From assembly GCA_025174535.1 (NCBI GenBank), contig JALBUN010000010.1, positions 1,798,001-1,862,000 of the forward strand: a stretch of 64,000 nucleotides of DNA, read 5' to 3'. A program made the position numbers and the translations under genes. The stretch is from Cantharellus purpuraceus (lineage: Eukaryota; Basidiomycota; Agaricomycetes; Cantharellales; Hydnaceae). The first letter of the stretch is position 1, and every line of letters starts with the position of its first letter. A model generated the notes under the pieces. That model was given only the letters and a program-made list of their open reading frames with translations. It was not told the origin of the DNA and did not search any database. Positions 9,701 through 18,555 of this stretch are shown here, piece after piece.

Positions 9701-12700
9701 CAGGTCAGAAAATTAACTTGATACAAGTTACTGGCACATCCAAAATTTCTGGATACGTTACGGTGCCCATTTACTTTGACTCTGACTCTGGACCAGTTCA
9801 GATTGAAGTTGAAGCTTATGTGGTCAAAGGCATGACTACCCCTGTCATTCTTGGGAATGATTTTGCTGATCAGTACTCTATCTCACTTATAAGAGAAGGC
9901 TCAGATAGCTATCTTATGTTTGGTAATACTGGACGGAAAGCCAAGATTGAGAACTCAGTAAGCTCACCCTTATTGGATGAGAATGGTCACACCTTTAAAA
10001 TAAGAGCCCTTCCTGACCTTGCATCTCTAACTGCAAAGTTCAAGGCTCATAGACGTATTAAGAAATCTCGGAAACGGATTAGAGCACGCATTTCGGATTC
10101 AAGTGTTAGGGCCTTACATCCCGTCACAATTCCTCCTGAAACTGCTTCTCTAATTCCTGCTTCTATCTATTTCCCTGGGAATAGTAATGAAGTTTATGTG
10201 GAAAAAGTGCTTCACTCCAATCATGGGCCTGAAGATTTCTATGGCATCTCAGATGCAATTGTATCTCGGAATAACCCGTGCCTACATGTTAGCAATTTTT
10301 CATCACAACCAGTTACTATACATCAAGGACAACTTCTGGGTCATGCTAGAAATCCTTCCAATTGGCTGGATCGGACTTCTAATTTGAACCAGACTCAATT
10401 AGAGACTTGTCTCTCTCACGCCAGACTCATAAAAGCTCTTGCTCAACAGAACTTTGAGACTGGTGCGGTACCTACTGTTGCCTCTCTTGAATCAGATGGA
10501 GAGGTGGTACAAGGAGGACCTAAGGCTCAGGAAATTCCCCCTGAGGATGTTCCTGAAAACCAACTGTTGGATGAAATTGACTTCTCACCAGAGCTCAATG
10601 ATGCCAATAGGAAGGCTCTTCAAGATACAGTTCTGGCACATAAATACGCATTTGGTCTTGATGGCAGACTTGGCAATTATGATGCAAAAGTTGAAATCAA
10701 TCTCAGGCCTGAGGCCAAAGAAATTTCACTACCTCCTTATAATGCCTCACCTGCCAAAAGGGAAGTCATTGACAAGCAAATGGATGCTTGGCTCAGTCTT
10801 GGAGTCATTGAACCATCCAAAAGTCCTTGGGGTTTTCCAGCACTTATAGCCTATCGTAATGGGAAACCAAGAATGTGTATAGACTATAGGAAACTCAATG
10901 AGATTGCTGTCCCGGATGAATTTCCCTTGCCAAGACAAGATTCCATTTTGCAGGCACTCACTGGATCTCGTTGGTTATCCACCTTGGATGCATTAGCGGG
11001 TTTCACACAGCTGCAAATGTCGGACAGTGCCAAAGAAAAAACTGCATTCAGAACTCATAGAGGACTGTATCAGTTCAAACGGATGCCCTTTGGGTATCGG
11101 AATGGACCTGCAGTCTTTCAAAGAGTGATGCAAGGTGTCCTAGCACCTTTTCTATGGGTGTTTGCCCTGGTCTATATTGATGATATTGTCATATATTCCA
11201 AGACATTCAAAGAACACTTGGATCATCTAGACAAAGTGTTCGGAGCTATAGAAAAGTCTGGAATCACCTTATCTCCTGCTAAGTGCCATTTGGCCTACCA
11301 GTCATTGCTACTGTTAGGACAAAAGGTATCACGGTTAGGTCTATCAACTCACAAGGAGAAGATAGATGCTATACTGGAATTGGCAGAACCAAAGAATGTG
11401 CATGACCTACAAATCTTCCTCGGAATGGTGGTATACTTCTCCTCATATATACCATTCTATGCATGGATTGTAGCTCCCTTGTTTGAATTGCTCAAAAAGA
11501 ATTCAACTTGGGAATGGGGCAATACTCAACAAGAAGCCTTTGATTTGGCTAAAAATGCCCTTGTCAGTGCGCCAGTCAGAGCGTATGCCATTCCTGGTCT
11601 CGGATATAGAGTCTACTCTGATGCATGTGATGTCGGAATCGCTGCTATACTTCAGCAGATTCAACCTCTCAAAATCAGAGATCTCAAAGGTACCAAAGGG
11701 TATGAGAAACTCAAATCAGCTTATGACAAAGGATTACCTGTACCACAATTGGTGATTCCTGTGTTAAAAGATGAAACTCTCCCTAAGCCAGGTACTTGGG
11801 ATAAAGACTTTGAAAACACTACGGTTTCAGTAGAACGAGTCATTGCTTACTGGTCTCGTACCTTGAAACCAGCTGAAAGGAATTACTCTCCTACAGAAAG
11901 GGAGGCGCTTGCATTACGAGACGGTCTTATCAAATTTCAACCCTACATTGAAGGGGAGAAAGTAGTAGCCATTACAGACCATGCAGCCCTCATCTGGAGT
12001 CGAACCTACCAAAATGTTAATCGGCGGTTATTAACTTGGGGAACTGTATTTGCTGCATACCCTGAATTAAAAATCGTACACCGAGCAGGACGGGTTCACT
12101 CTAATGTAGATCCTATTTCCAGACTCAGAAGGAATGTTCCATATCAAGATGGGCCTTCTTCTGATGACTCCATTCCTACTATCCTGGACTCGGAACAGGA
12201 TCCACTTGTGGATTTTTATTCTGATATCTCTCCTCACTTTGAAGCCAGAACTTTAATGTTAATGGCTGCATATGAAGAAGAGAACCAGAGAATTCCACTG
12301 AACATGCATGCTTCTTCCATCCAAGTCAATACCAGCCTGGAAGAAGATTTCACCATTCCATACGTGACAGCCAAAGGCTATAATCTAGTCTCTAGCCTTG
12401 CTCAGGAAGAGATTCAGAAAATAGTTGATGCGTATGCCAAAGATCCTTACTTCAAAAGGGTCAGATCTGAATTACGACAGGAGTCTAATTGGATCAGTCC
12501 GAAGCATCCACTCTTTTTTGAAAATGAGGATGGATTGCTTTACTTTGAAGATTGGAATGGCAATTACAGGCTATGTGTACCCAAGGCTGAGCAATCTAAT
12601 CTTCTAAGTGAAATTCATGATGAAATCACTGAAGGAGCTCATGCGGGTTATCATAAAACATACAACAAACTGGCTTCTACCTTCTATTGGCCTAGAATGA

Positions 12701-14001
12701 GTAGAGATGTCAAGAAGTTTGTTGTAAGCTGTGATATTTGCCAGAAAGCCAAACCAAGGCGACACGCACCTATTGGACTGTTGCAGCCCATACCTATTCC
12801 AGAAAATCCTTTTGAAGTTATCACCATGGACTTCATTATGGAATTACCTGAGAGCAATGGGTACGATTCCATCCTGGTGATAGTGGATAAACTTACAAAG
12901 TTTGGCATCTTTGTCCCTACTCAAAGCACTATTAATGAGGAGGGAACTGCTCGGATACTGTTTGAACATGTGCTATCCAAATATGGAATTCCCAAACAAA
13001 TTATATCCGACAGAGATCCCAGATGGACCAGCACCTTCTGGAAAGAGATATGCAAGCAAATAAATACTAGAAGAGCTCTAACTACAGCCTATCACCCTCA
13101 AGCAGATGGTCAAACTGAGGTGTTGAACCAGACGCTTGAAACTGCGCTACGTTCTTACGTAAGCCCGACGCGCGACAACTGGGCGGCTCTCCTCTCTCCA
13201 TTTGCTCTATCCTACAATAACCTCCCACACTCCGCGACTGGATTCGCGCCGGCATTTCTACTGTATGGCTACCATCCACGCACTCCATCTTCCTACATTC
13301 ATTCATCTACTCACGGCGTTCACCGGCCTTCCAGCCCGCCGGCCCCGCGACCAGTTGGATCGGTCGATTGCGTTGATTTAATCAAGTCCCCTGCCAATGA
13401 AGTTGAAAGTACGAAAGCTATGGACTTCCTAAGTGAATTAGCTACTTACCGATCTCAGGCTAGAGAAGCCCTGCAATTTGCGCAGGTTGCTCAGCAAAAG
13501 AATTTCAACACCGGTCGTCTGGCTCAAGAATTCGACGTTGGCGATCGTGTTCTCATCAATCCCCATTCCCTCAGTCTATTGCATGCTCAGAAAGGCCTAG
13601 GTAAGAAGCTCCAAATGAAATACGATGGCCCCTTTGATATCATACAAAAATTAGGGCCGGTTACCTATCGCCTTCGCATGCCCGCGTCATACGGGCTCCA
13701 CCCTGTCCTTAACATCGCTCACCTCGAGCTCTACTCCTCCTCACCCCCTTCCTTTGGTTCACGACCTCTCAGATCTCTTGAACGCGCTGATTTCACGCAA
13801 CTCCCGGAATTCGAGGTCGAGTCCATCATCGGTGAACGATGGCGAAAGGCCCGTAATGGCCGGCGTGTCCAGGAGCTCCTCACGCGTTTCATCGGATACG
13901 ACTCATCATATGACGAGTGGCTCCCGCGAAAGAACCTTCGCAACGCTCCCGACCTCCTTCGCGATTGGGATCGACGCGATCGGGGTATCTCTCGCCACTA
14001 G
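6703..14001 (+). CDS. Gag-pol polyprotein with C-terminal chromodomain
   Basis: A single uninterrupted frame. The first ATG is at 6703 (2432 aa); the frame is open without an ATG back to before 6538. Numbering from that Met: Pro/Gly-rich linker about 425-510; retrotransposon Gag domain about 545-680; CCHC knuckle CRHCGSNKHWDNEC near 772; aspartic protease VADSGSD with Asp 976; reverse transcriptase with VYIDD near 1491; RNase H starting at Asp 1640 (YSDACD) with E and D downstream; integrase HHCC zinc domain from His 1972, catalytic Asp 2043, Asp 2103 and Glu 2139 (spacing D-35-E); GPF-type module (YDGPFDII); chromodomain about 2369-2425 (FEVESIIGERW ... YDEWLP). All catalytic residues are present, so the protein appears functional. 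From about 13130 codon use becomes much more GC-rich than in the upstream part. Confidence 0.96.
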   Translation: MSTSTIRQQQQLEDDPSTPLAAQPERPIAPITPGFLHTRSPLTPVNDLDQTFTTDEEISAADASFAVEVDQTNHALTNWTFDGPLITGPLQNVFVVPGKPLKSFSAARVRREVRLDPLLSSRRDSLLSIAEMSFNRAEAPGTRALNRLATGLFRKELALLNVVLLGHPGRVSQHGSTGYYLDPWKYKQLLDTLNHIANERESVLQQMKLPPPTVPTLPSEWPSDSLWSSKDLEVLCVTLREDVENFLAFYWDAVSKYKGSWKPVKDDFLSPALPDISEMSSDINGFKIRFAAAQAALQRKVAADTSFYEAKVINASVNPVLGHDLPTLAAMPVRDAQQSTVAYTVKEAPLISRLDQGEKFPVDHERIRQRQSAVYNRGPRPSTLFNSPYHQDPSKLTGSAGLEEMFYTPPQVQSRGTLGIPESIRVPHGTYGASGGGAPPPGGEPPDDDGSSGPPHTPNPFLPRPSLPHRSGRSNPPPLGRHGGSGPPDGGDGGGYGHSPDWGDLDQRNPNLGLGAPVTQSKLEAYFDNKLRQDLVPEWDGNPDSLAQWILKVNHLAQRSPMVFKQLGQIIPLRLRKGAERWFFSLPLSYRQEATEDWKSIREVIGSYYMNRAWLDRQKARATRATFREPGFTNETPSEYYVRKSELLRLVSKLSDSELILEIMNGAPPYWHTVIDAHRCSSAVEFQTAIKYHEESLSHAPFSSGDNLERRIRNLENSLHQTKPRFDSNRSFRDARAHLVGWSSKLNPPKFPRDDSNVSKNSTPESKGARPCRHCGSNKHWDNECKHASSASRSAHTRYTVSNEEANADLAYEDMYLESLHESEVDLSSDNAHVNNVATENIPEEPSSDQQESAQDTEAHCQLAKPAMSLLESMSRLGGSIPNREKSSEPLSLENSFSETFTPKSRQERRRLMKDSKHVAAFLRNSKLTSWAPNSLIKLKRFMSRPAGCAFLGSSATTTNVWLGEYGKNQTTLVADSGSDITLISQKALCFMENPPKIKTGQKINLIQVTGTSKISGYVTVPIYFDSDSGPVQIEVEAYVVKGMTTPVILGNDFADQYSISLIREGSDSYLMFGNTGRKAKIENSVSSPLLDENGHTFKIRALPDLASLTAKFKAHRRIKKSRKRIRARISDSSVRALHPVTIPPETASLIPASIYFPGNSNEVYVEKVLHSNHGPEDFYGISDAIVSRNNPCLHVSNFSSQPVTIHQGQLLGHARNPSNWLDRTSNLNQTQLETCLSHARLIKALAQQNFETGAVPTVASLESDGEVVQGGPKAQEIPPEDVPENQLLDEIDFSPELNDANRKALQDTVLAHKYAFGLDGRLGNYDAKVEINLRPEAKEISLPPYNASPAKREVIDKQMDAWLSLGVIEPSKSPWGFPALIAYRNGKPRMCIDYRKLNEIAVPDEFPLPRQDSILQALTGSRWLSTLDALAGFTQLQMSDSAKEKTAFRTHRGLYQFKRMPFGYRNGPAVFQRVMQGVLAPFLWVFALVYIDDIVIYSKTFKEHLDHLDKVFGAIEKSGITLSPAKCHLAYQSLLLLGQKVSRLGLSTHKEKIDAILELAEPKNVHDLQIFLGMVVYFSSYIPFYAWIVAPLFELLKKNSTWEWGNTQQEAFDLAKNALVSAPVRAYAIPGLGYRVYSDACDVGIAAILQQIQPLKIRDLKGTKGYEKLKSAYDKGLPVPQLVIPVLKDETLPKPGTWDKDFENTTVSVERVIAYWSRTLKPAERNYSPTEREALALRDGLIKFQPYIEGEKVVAITDHAALIWSRTYQNVNRRLLTWGTVFAAYPELKIVHRAGRVHSNVDPISRLRRNVPYQDGPSSDDSIPTILDSEQDPLVDFYSDISPHFEARTLMLMAAYEEENQRIPLNMHASSIQVNTSLEEDFTIPYVTAKGYNLVSSLAQEEIQKIVDAYAKDPYFKRVRSELRQESNWISPKHPLFFENEDGLLYFEDWNGNYRLCVPKAEQSNLLSEIHDEITEGAHAGYHKTYNKLASTFYWPRMSRDVKKFVVSCDICQKAKPRRHAPIGLLQPIPIPENPFEVITMDFIMELPESNGYDSILVIVDKLTKFGIFVPTQSTINEEGTARILFEHVLSKYGIPKQIISDRDPRWTSTFWKEICKQINTRRALTTAYHPQADGQTEVLNQTLETALRSYVSPTRDNWAALLSPFALSYNNLPHSATGFAPAFLLYGYHPRTPSSYIHSSTHGVHRPSSPPAPRPVGSVDCVDLIKSPANEVESTKAMDFLSELATYRSQAREALQFAQVAQQKNFNTGRLAQEFDVGDRVLINPHSLSLLHAQKGLGKKLQMKYDGPFDIIQKLGPVTYRLRMPASYGLHPVLNIAHLELYSSSPPSFGSRPLRSLERADFTQLPEFEVESIIGERWRKARNGRRVQELLTRFIGYDSSYDEWLPRKNLRNAPDLLRDWDRRDRGISRH

Positions 14002-14198
14002 GGCTTCCTCTATCTATGACTCTCTTATCTCGGCCTTCTACCCTATTCCTTCCCCTTCCTAGCTATTCCAGATCCTTTCCCTACTGTTCTATAAACCCAA
14101 TATCATGATGTCTTCATTTTACTCAATCCCAACCGCATCTAACTTTTGAAAAACCTCAGCAAATCTTTAGTCTTTCCACCTATCTACTTCTTTCCACT

Positions 14199-15227
14199 AT
14201 GGCTAACTACCCTGATGTGTCTGTCATTGACTTCGTGATTCATAAAGAAAACGATACATATATACAAGGTGGAGTTCCTGTACCTAACTACGGACTCCAA
14301 TTCACTTCCAACTTCGACTTCTACCAACCCAATCGTTTTGACTTCATCTATCTTGAAGCACCGGCAAGTGAGTATGCCATACTACGCAATGACCTTGCCA
14401 GCAGCTTCTGGGAGACGTTGAAGATGAAAACTCGATACATTCTCGCAGCTGCTCACGGATGGGACGGCGAGTCAGCCCTCGAACCTCTCCCTTCTGAGAT
14501 TCCTCTTGGAAAGCTCCAGGAGATAGATATGATTCCCCCTCCTTTTCCAGCTCGTAACCAACTCTCATTCAACTTCTTCCTCCTCCCAGAGAAACCCTCT
14601 GTCATACGTGAATGGATCCGTGCTTGGCAGAATCAGTCTCGCCAGCTCTCTGCATGGATCTGCAAATCCAAAATCAATAGTGCACGCCTCCCAGGCTGCT
14701 CCTGGAGGTGGCCAACTTCACCACTCTACTCCCATCCTTTGGATGACGTGTCAGAATTTGATGACGGAATCTCCCAAGCCACTGAGGTGAACTCCACTAT
14801 ATCCGAGTCCTCTCTCCCCTCTCTCCCAGTCGTTCATGCTTTCAGAGCCCATGCTGAACCTGATGGTCTCAAAAGACCCCGCTGGTCGTCCCCTTTCGAG
14901 GCCAATCGTGATGGTGACGATGCCAACAAGAAACAACTTGTGTTGTGGCAACCTTCAGCAACCCAACTTCGAGAGATGTACCTTTCCCTTTCACGTGGAT
15001 ATGTTAGCTCGTACTCTGCTCCCACATCTTCTATCACCACTCCTCCCAACTCACCAGCTCCTCCTCCCTATCACAAAAACTCAACTCACTCCTATGATCC
15101 TCGAGTTCCTAAACCTATATTGACTCGTCGGACTCGACTCACGACTCGTGTGTTCAAAAATCCTTATGCCACGGGTAACTCTGGAGGATATGAGAGGACG
15201 GAAGTGAGGAAAGATGTGCGTGACTAG
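14199..15227 (+). CDS. Additional ORF downstream of pol, unknown function (342 aa)
   Basis: A complete ORF in the position where retroviruses carry env, 197 bp after the pol stop and 32 bp before the 3' LTR. There is no signal peptide or membrane segment, so it does not look like an envelope protein. Residues 1-170 look folded (aromatic-rich, e.g. NYGLQFTSNFDFYQPNRFDF, SFWETLKMKTRYILAAAHGW). The C-terminal half is Ser/Pro-rich with a basic end (KPILTRRTRLTTRVF). Coding strand, open length and location in a very young element argue that it is real. It could be a nucleic-acid-binding accessory protein or a captured host gene. No family recognised. Confidence 0.75.
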   Translation: MANYPDVSVIDFVIHKENDTYIQGGVPVPNYGLQFTSNFDFYQPNRFDFIYLEAPASEYAILRNDLASSFWETLKMKTRYILAAAHGWDGESALEPLPSEIPLGKLQEIDMIPPPFPARNQLSFNFFLLPEKPSVIREWIRAWQNQSRQLSAWICKSKINSARLPGCSWRWPTSPLYSHPLDDVSEFDDGISQATEVNSTISESSLPSLPVVHAFRAHAEPDGLKRPRWSSPFEANRDGDDANKKQLVLWQPSATQLREMYLSLSRGYVSSYSAPTSSITTPPNSPAPPPYHKNSTHSYDPRVPKPILTRRTRLTTRVFKNPYATGNSGGYERTEVRKDVRD

Positions 15228-15245
15228 GTCAGGGAAAGAATATTT

Positions 15246-15259
15246 GAAGGGGGGATGAA
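15246..15259 (+). other. Polypurine tract
   Basis: GAAGGGGGGA at 15246-15255, then TGAA directly before the 3' LTR start at 15260: the expected plus-strand primer site. Confidence 0.8.
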
Positions 15260-16691
15260 TGTATGGGAACCACCTTTTCCCTATCAAATTCCATTTATGC
15301 AGCACCAATGTGCTATTCTTTGCTTTTCCATTCCTAAATATCCGCATATATTTGATGCTTGTACCTGGAATGGACTTATTCAAATATTCTCTATTTTTCC
15401 ATATTTTTTCGGGAATATTCCATGCAGAACTCAGCTCAGAATCATTTATTTCTGCTGTGCTACAGTTGTGGACCCATAGGCGCCCACAAACCTTCGCGCA
15501 GCCGGCTCTCCCCTTTTGGACCAGGCATTTGGCCTCAATTCAAGCTCAGATGTCTCTGATCAATAAATATTCTGTAACTTAACAACCACAGCCTCTCAGG
15601 GCACTATTTTCCATGGAGATCATCACATGACATGTGGCTATCCATGGCTGTCCAAACCAGTGCAGAAAACAGGGTGGACACCCTTCTTTTTGCCTGATCA
15701 GTGCCTAGCTCAGGGATCAGATCAGCTGATGGGTGATCAAATCAGGTGATTGCCTTGGAATATTCTACCCCTTTCCATAACATTCTAGCTGTTTCCTTCT
15801 ATTATTAGATAGAACTTTCCAGAACCATTATTCAGCTCCTGATCAGTGTTAGTGCTGTGATCAGATCCTGTGATTGGCTTGGAATATTCTACCCCTTTCT
15901 TCCACCTTCCACAACCTTCCAGTAGCTTCCATCTATTAATAGGTAGAATATTCCAGAAGCATTAGTCAGCCCCTGTAAATACAATATATAAGGAGGCCAT
16001 TCTGCCTCTGAAAGAATAACATATCATCATATTCTACCCATCTTCTGCACACCAGTGTGACTAGAGTGACATACAGTGTCATCCTCTATCTCAGTAACTG
16101 TTGATTACCAGTTCAAGGATCTTTTACAGTTGTGTAACTGTACTTGATTGCACTTCAAGTAGTGATATTCCTGCTTTGGGCGTGAGTGTAGTATCTGCCT
16201 CACGTGACTACGAATCTACAGGGTGAGATTGTCTGTCGATAGTCCTGCCATTAGTGCTCTTGTTTAAGTAACTAGTGTGTACTGCCTTTGCAGAGCATTA
16301 GAAGCTTGAACTCGTGTGAAGCAGTTGCTAGACTACTTCACACATCGCTGTTACCCGCTTCTGAGTGCCACTGGTTGGACGGTTGGATTCATCCACCTAC
16401 TTCCTTTAGCCTCTAAGTGCATTCCCCTCTTTTTGGAATATCTGGACCCCTAAGCGTCCGTGAACTCTAGACTCTGGAAGTCTTATTCATTTCTTGCTGC
16501 TAAGAAACGTATTACCTTTCTGCGTATAGTCTGCATTGACCAATACAAAGGATTGTAACCAAAGTACAAACGTTAAATCGTTTCTGGAGTTGTGCTGCAG
16601 CAGGGTTTGATATTCTTCTCAGCTGTTCATTCACGGAATTGTGGTGATTTAGAGTTTGCCCTAACACCATAATTTTGCGGGTTCCAAAACA
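15260..16691 (+). repeat. 3' LTR of the chromovirus (1432 bp)
   Basis: It matches the 5' LTR essentially base for base; the one-base length difference is accounted for by a T-run (TTCTTTTTGCC against TTCTTTTGCC). It carries the same heat-shock elements and TATA box (TATATAAG near 15985). Confidence 0.96.
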
Positions 16692-16696
16692 GTATT
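16692..16696. repeat. Target site duplication, right (GTATT)
   Basis: The second copy of the 5-bp duplication flanking the chromovirus. Confidence 0.95.
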
Positions 16697-17620
16697 CACT
16701 GTACGTGTTTATCCGTGATAGAATCAACAGTCAAGGGATATTAATCTCGTCTCAAAGAGGTGAGTTAATAGACTGTGTTGTTGATTTATTGAAATGCCCA
16801 CAATTGAACCAACCGATCAATAGCAAAGTACGTGTTAACCTGACTAACCTCAGAGTCTCAATTAAACGTGCAGTATTCTTGACCAATCAATAGCCTAGTA
16901 CGTATTAACCTGACTAACCTCAGAGTCTCAATTAAACGTGCAAGATTCTTGATTATAACCAATAGCCCGATACGTGATAATTTGGCTAACCTCAGAGTCT
17001 CAATTACACGTGTAAGGTTCTTGATCAATGAATAACAATTAATACACTTCAAGTTACTGCTCCGAGTGGGCTTGTAGTGTGTTAATTACTAATCAGTTAC
17101 TCTGTATTAACCTCTTCTCCGAGTTTGATTAATATTAGAGCCTGCTGCGCTTGTAATATAATAACTTCTGGCTTCTCCGAGAGTCAATCAAAGTTAATAT
17201 ACACTAAGAGTAGCTGATATAAGCGTGATGCTTATGTGATGATTACTCAATGCTTGAGTAGACACTGCTGTGTGTGTGTGGTAAAAAGATATTATTTATT
17301 GCACTGCTGTTGCAGCCCTTTTTATATACATGGACTATCTAGCTTATGTAACTAATCAGAGAACATTCCTGGTGCTTAGGGAAGCCCCTGGAAGGAAAGA
17401 GATGGCTGGGGAACCTTGTGGAAGGTCCAGGAAGGTGTCAGAACCTTCTGTGGCCACTTTTGGCTGAAGTGCACGAACTCTGATGATTATGTAATGCGCG
17501 CGCGTCGTTAAGCTCGCGCATGAGTGCTCGTCGGAGTTGAATGACAGATTATATCAGCAACCGACCCCTTGTGTACACTTGTGGGCTCAAATACACAAAA
17601 AAGCGAAATATAAGTACATT
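16697..17620 (-). mobile_element. Family-B LTR, reversed, right part
   Basis: Continuation of the LTR begun at 4580. Read on the minus strand it has a TATA-like stretch (ATGTATATAAAAAGG at about 17318-17332), so this side is U3/R, followed by the 73-bp tandem repeats. The outer boundary near 17616 (TGTACTTATATTTCGC on the minus strand) is a guess. No coding sequence. Confidence 0.5.
16807..17030. repeat. Three tandem copies of a ~73-bp unit
   Basis: The unit contains ACCTCAGAGTCTCAATTA followed by ACGTG and TTCTTGA, repeated three times with about 85-90% identity by eye. It lies in the transcribed part of the reversed family-B LTR. Confidence 0.85.
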
Positions 17621-17689
17621 CAATAGAACATTTGAAATACCTTTAAACTACTAAATGATAGTCCTTATTTGAAGTAGTTTAGAACTGCA

Positions 17690-18409
17690 TATACCCCAAC
17701 AATACTACTGGAAACTTCTACCTATTAATAGATGGAAACTACTGGAAGCTAGTGGAATATGTGAGAAGGGGGTGGAAGTTTCCTAGCCAATGAGCTGCTT
17801 GGATTTGCTCTGACTCATGGCATGAGTCATGGATGGAGTCATAGTGTGACTCAGAGCAGGAGTCATAGTATGAGTAATCACAGGAGTCATGGTATGAGTC
17901 ATGGAAGGAGTCATAGCATGAGTCATGGCAGGAGTCATTGCATGAGTCACCATTACTCAAATAACTTGGTCAATACTTCGTTTCCCAGGCTGATCAGCAC
18001 AGCTATGGGTAGGCACAGCTTCTATTGAACTCTCCACTGAAAATGGAGTCAGGGGGTGCAGTGGTTGTTAAGATATTGAGCATTTACTGTCAGTGGTGAC
18101 CAGATTGAGTTGGAGATTGAAATGAGTCATTTGTCCGGGTGACTCCGGCTGACTTTGGGGCTGCTGACATCTGCGAAGGTTTGTGGGTCCATGTGGGTCC
18201 CAAACTTCGCCCAGCAGAACAATAAGTTTGTAGACTCATTTCTGCATGGAAAATTCCTGAAAAAAATATGAAAAAATAGAGAATATTTGAATGGCCCAGA
18301 ATCAAGAGAAAGCAGCATATATATGCTGATATTTTAAGGCCATGAAGCAAAATTGTACAGTTTTGGGACTTTAAACAAGATCTTTTAAGGGAAAACCAGT
18401 TCCCATACA
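17690..18409 (-). mobile_element. Diverged family-A-like LTR remnant, reversed
   Basis: On the minus strand it begins at 18409 with TGTATGGGAAC, as the intact LTR does. It continues with recognisably similar blocks (CAAATATTCTCTATTTTT, GACCCACA...CAAACCTTCG), then a U3 that is unlike the intact LTR until the CTATTAATAGGTAGAA block near 17720. The R/U5 part is missing. The intervening U3 carries the TGAGTCA array. Confidence 0.7.
17811..17950. promoter_or_regulatory. Array of TGAGTCA/TGACTCA sites in an LTR U3
   Basis: Six perfect TGASTCA heptamers at 17811, 17823, 17847, 17895, 17919 and 17943, interleaved with GGAGTCA half-matches at roughly 12-bp spacing. TGASTCA is the consensus of Gcn4/Cpc1/AP-1 bZIP factors. 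Binding in this organism is inferred. A shorter array is at 61539-61593. Confidence 0.65.
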
Positions 18410-18555
18410 GTGCAGCACATAAGCTGAAGCCAAGTCCATTCTGACCCCCATGACATACCCTGATTCCTTTTACAACTCCAACCCAACCTCCAACCCAACC
18501 TCCAACCCAACCTCCAACCCAACCTCCAACCCCCAATCGGACCTAGTGCATAACA
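18410..18555 (-). mobile_element. Family-C LTR start fragment with 12-bp minisatellite
   Basis: The minus strand starts TGTTATGCACTAGG at 18555, runs through about four copies of TGGAGGTTGGGT (18481-18528) and ends at GTGCAGCAC next to the family-A remnant. The same sequence occurs at 62592-62699 (minus) and from 62902 (plus). Confidence 0.6.

Larger units (their letters stand above)
4974..16691 (+). mobile_element. Intact Ty3/gypsy chromovirus LTR retrotransposon, 11,718 bp
   Basis: Full-length element: 5' LTR 4974-6404, primer binding site from 6407, gag-pol 6703-14001, extra ORF 14199-15227, polypurine tract 15246-15255, 3' LTR 15260-16691, flanked by GTATT duplications. The domain order Gag - CCHC - protease - RT - RNase H - integrase - chromodomain defines a chromovirus of the Ty3/gypsy group. 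The LTRs look identical throughout the stretches compared, apart from one T in a T-run (near 5399 against 15686), so insertion was very recent and the element may still be active. It is inserted in an older LTR of a different family. Confidence 0.97.

Noticed and set aside
14199..15227. Envelope gene call for the extra retrotransposon ORF
   Set aside because: No signal peptide, no membrane segment, no Cys pattern of a surface protein.
17811..17960. CRISPR-like array
   Set aside because: Repeat unit is 12-14 bp, degenerate, without unique spacers, and the genome is eukaryotic.
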